Positions 5,711 through 6,059 of a stretch of DNA of 6,059 bases are shown one piece after another. The stretch spans positions 1 through 6,059 of the forward strand of contig JASLJB010000376.1 of NCBI GenBank assembly GCA_030152605.1, in the 5' to 3' direction. The stretch's first letter is position 1, and the number at the start of each line of letters is the position of its first letter. The notes beneath the pieces were generated by a model. The model was not told the origin of the DNA, made no database searches, and worked only from the letters and a program-made list of their open reading frames with translations. This DNA is from Acinetobacter sp. GTDB lineage: Bacteria; Pseudomonadota; Gammaproteobacteria; Pseudomonadales; Moraxellaceae. The position numbers were made by a program, and so were the translations under genes.

Positions 5711-6059
5711 AAATCTTACCAATGTGAGCCAAACAACGATGAATTGCGCCACAGCCGGGTTCAAAGTTTTTCACATTTTTGGCTTCTTCAAAGCGACACA
5801 CCTCCCCCACCAAGCGTTCAGCCACACCACGCCCACGATTTGCAGGATGTACCACGATGTTTTCTAGAATCTTGCTGTCGCCTTGTCCTGTGCACCAAAC
5901 GGCACCGATGACCTTGGCATTAAATTCAGCTGTATAAACTAAGGTATACTGTGCAAGATTCTGCCCGAGTTGTTCAATGGCGTCTTGCCCGTCACCGAAT
6001 TCAGGACTGGTATCATATAATCGTTCCAGTTGGTTGCGAATTTCTTCATTTTCAAGTGA
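5709..6059 (-). CDS. GNAT-fold protein, PanZ/PanM-like, 5' part outside the window
   Basis: The last 116 codons plus TAA of a gene that runs off the right edge; no start lies in the window. It contains a GNAT acetyl-CoA-binding motif, LENIVVHPANRGRGVAERLV (65-84 of the visible part), with the R-x-x-G-x-A loop at R75-A80. Before it lies a strand YTLVYTAEFNAKVIGAVWC (38-56), as in GNAT cores. The small size, the opening LERLYDTSPEF and the divergent end recall PanZ (PanM). PanZ is the acetyl-CoA sensor that promotes maturation of aspartate decarboxylase PanD and restrains coenzyme A synthesis. That identification is a recollection of family shape, not an alignment; an ordinary small N-acetyltransferase is the alternative. 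The C-terminus ends on CLAHIGKI, just before the hexanucleotide tract. Confidence 0.75.
   Translation of the reverse strand, partial: SLENEEIRNQLERLYDTSPEFGDGQDAIEQLGQNLAQYTLVYTAEFNAKVIGAVWCTGQGDSKILENIVVHPANRGRGVAERLVGEVCRFEEAKNVKNFEPGCGAIHRCLAHIGKI

Noticed and set aside
5673..5867. A + strand frame beginning with a signal-peptide-like stretch MTLILALALVLALNL
   Set aside because: The hydrophobic stretch is only the hexanucleotide tract read in this direction, and the rest lies antisense to the GNAT gene without a ribosome binding site.
5642..5911. A + strand frame with a repeated Gly-Phe stretch, resembling FG-repeat proteins
   Set aside because: It is another frame of the same TTTGGC tract followed by antisense GNAT sequence; no start signal or family resemblance.

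Overview
The window looks like a chromosomal housekeeping segment from a gammaproteobacterium, most likely Acinetobacter or a close Moraxellaceae relative. This is inferred from the moderately AT-rich composition and from an OmpR/EnvZ pair that clearly resembles the enterobacterial one but has longer N-termini. No mobile element, CRISPR array, phage gene or defence system is visible.

Left part, + strand: ompR (101-865) and envZ (970-2430) form an osmosensing two-component pair. They are separated by a 104-nt spacer rich in inverted repeats, and envZ starts at GTG. After a 209-bp gap without a clear terminator comes a 505-residue CoA-transferase (2640-4157). It is closest to the succinate/acetate CoA-transferases (AarC/YgfH type) and is followed by a strong intrinsic terminator (4179-4206).

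Right part, - strand: a class I SAM-dependent methyltransferase (4205-4936) converges on the CoA-transferase, and its stop codon lies inside the terminator T-tract. Upstream of it on the same strand are two identical tRNA-Phe(GAA) genes (5145-5220 and 5384-5459). Each has its own promoter (TTGAC[T/G], 17 bp, [C/T]TTAAT) and its own intrinsic terminator. The right edge holds the 3' part of a GNAT-fold gene (5709-6059, start outside the window) that resembles the PanZ/PanM acetyl-CoA sensor. A degenerate (AAAGCC)n tract begins at its stop codon.

How the genes work together: EnvZ should phosphorylate OmpR, which binds DNA to control envelope genes. The CoA-transferase would connect acetate, acetyl-CoA, succinate and succinyl-CoA pools. 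The methyltransferase, tRNA and GNAT genes appear to be independent units. The observations most worth a second look are a U5:U68 mismatch in the acceptor stem of both tRNA-Phe copies, the structured ompR-envZ spacer, and the long hairpin-containing trailer of the upstream tRNA-Phe. I see no convincing undescribed system here.
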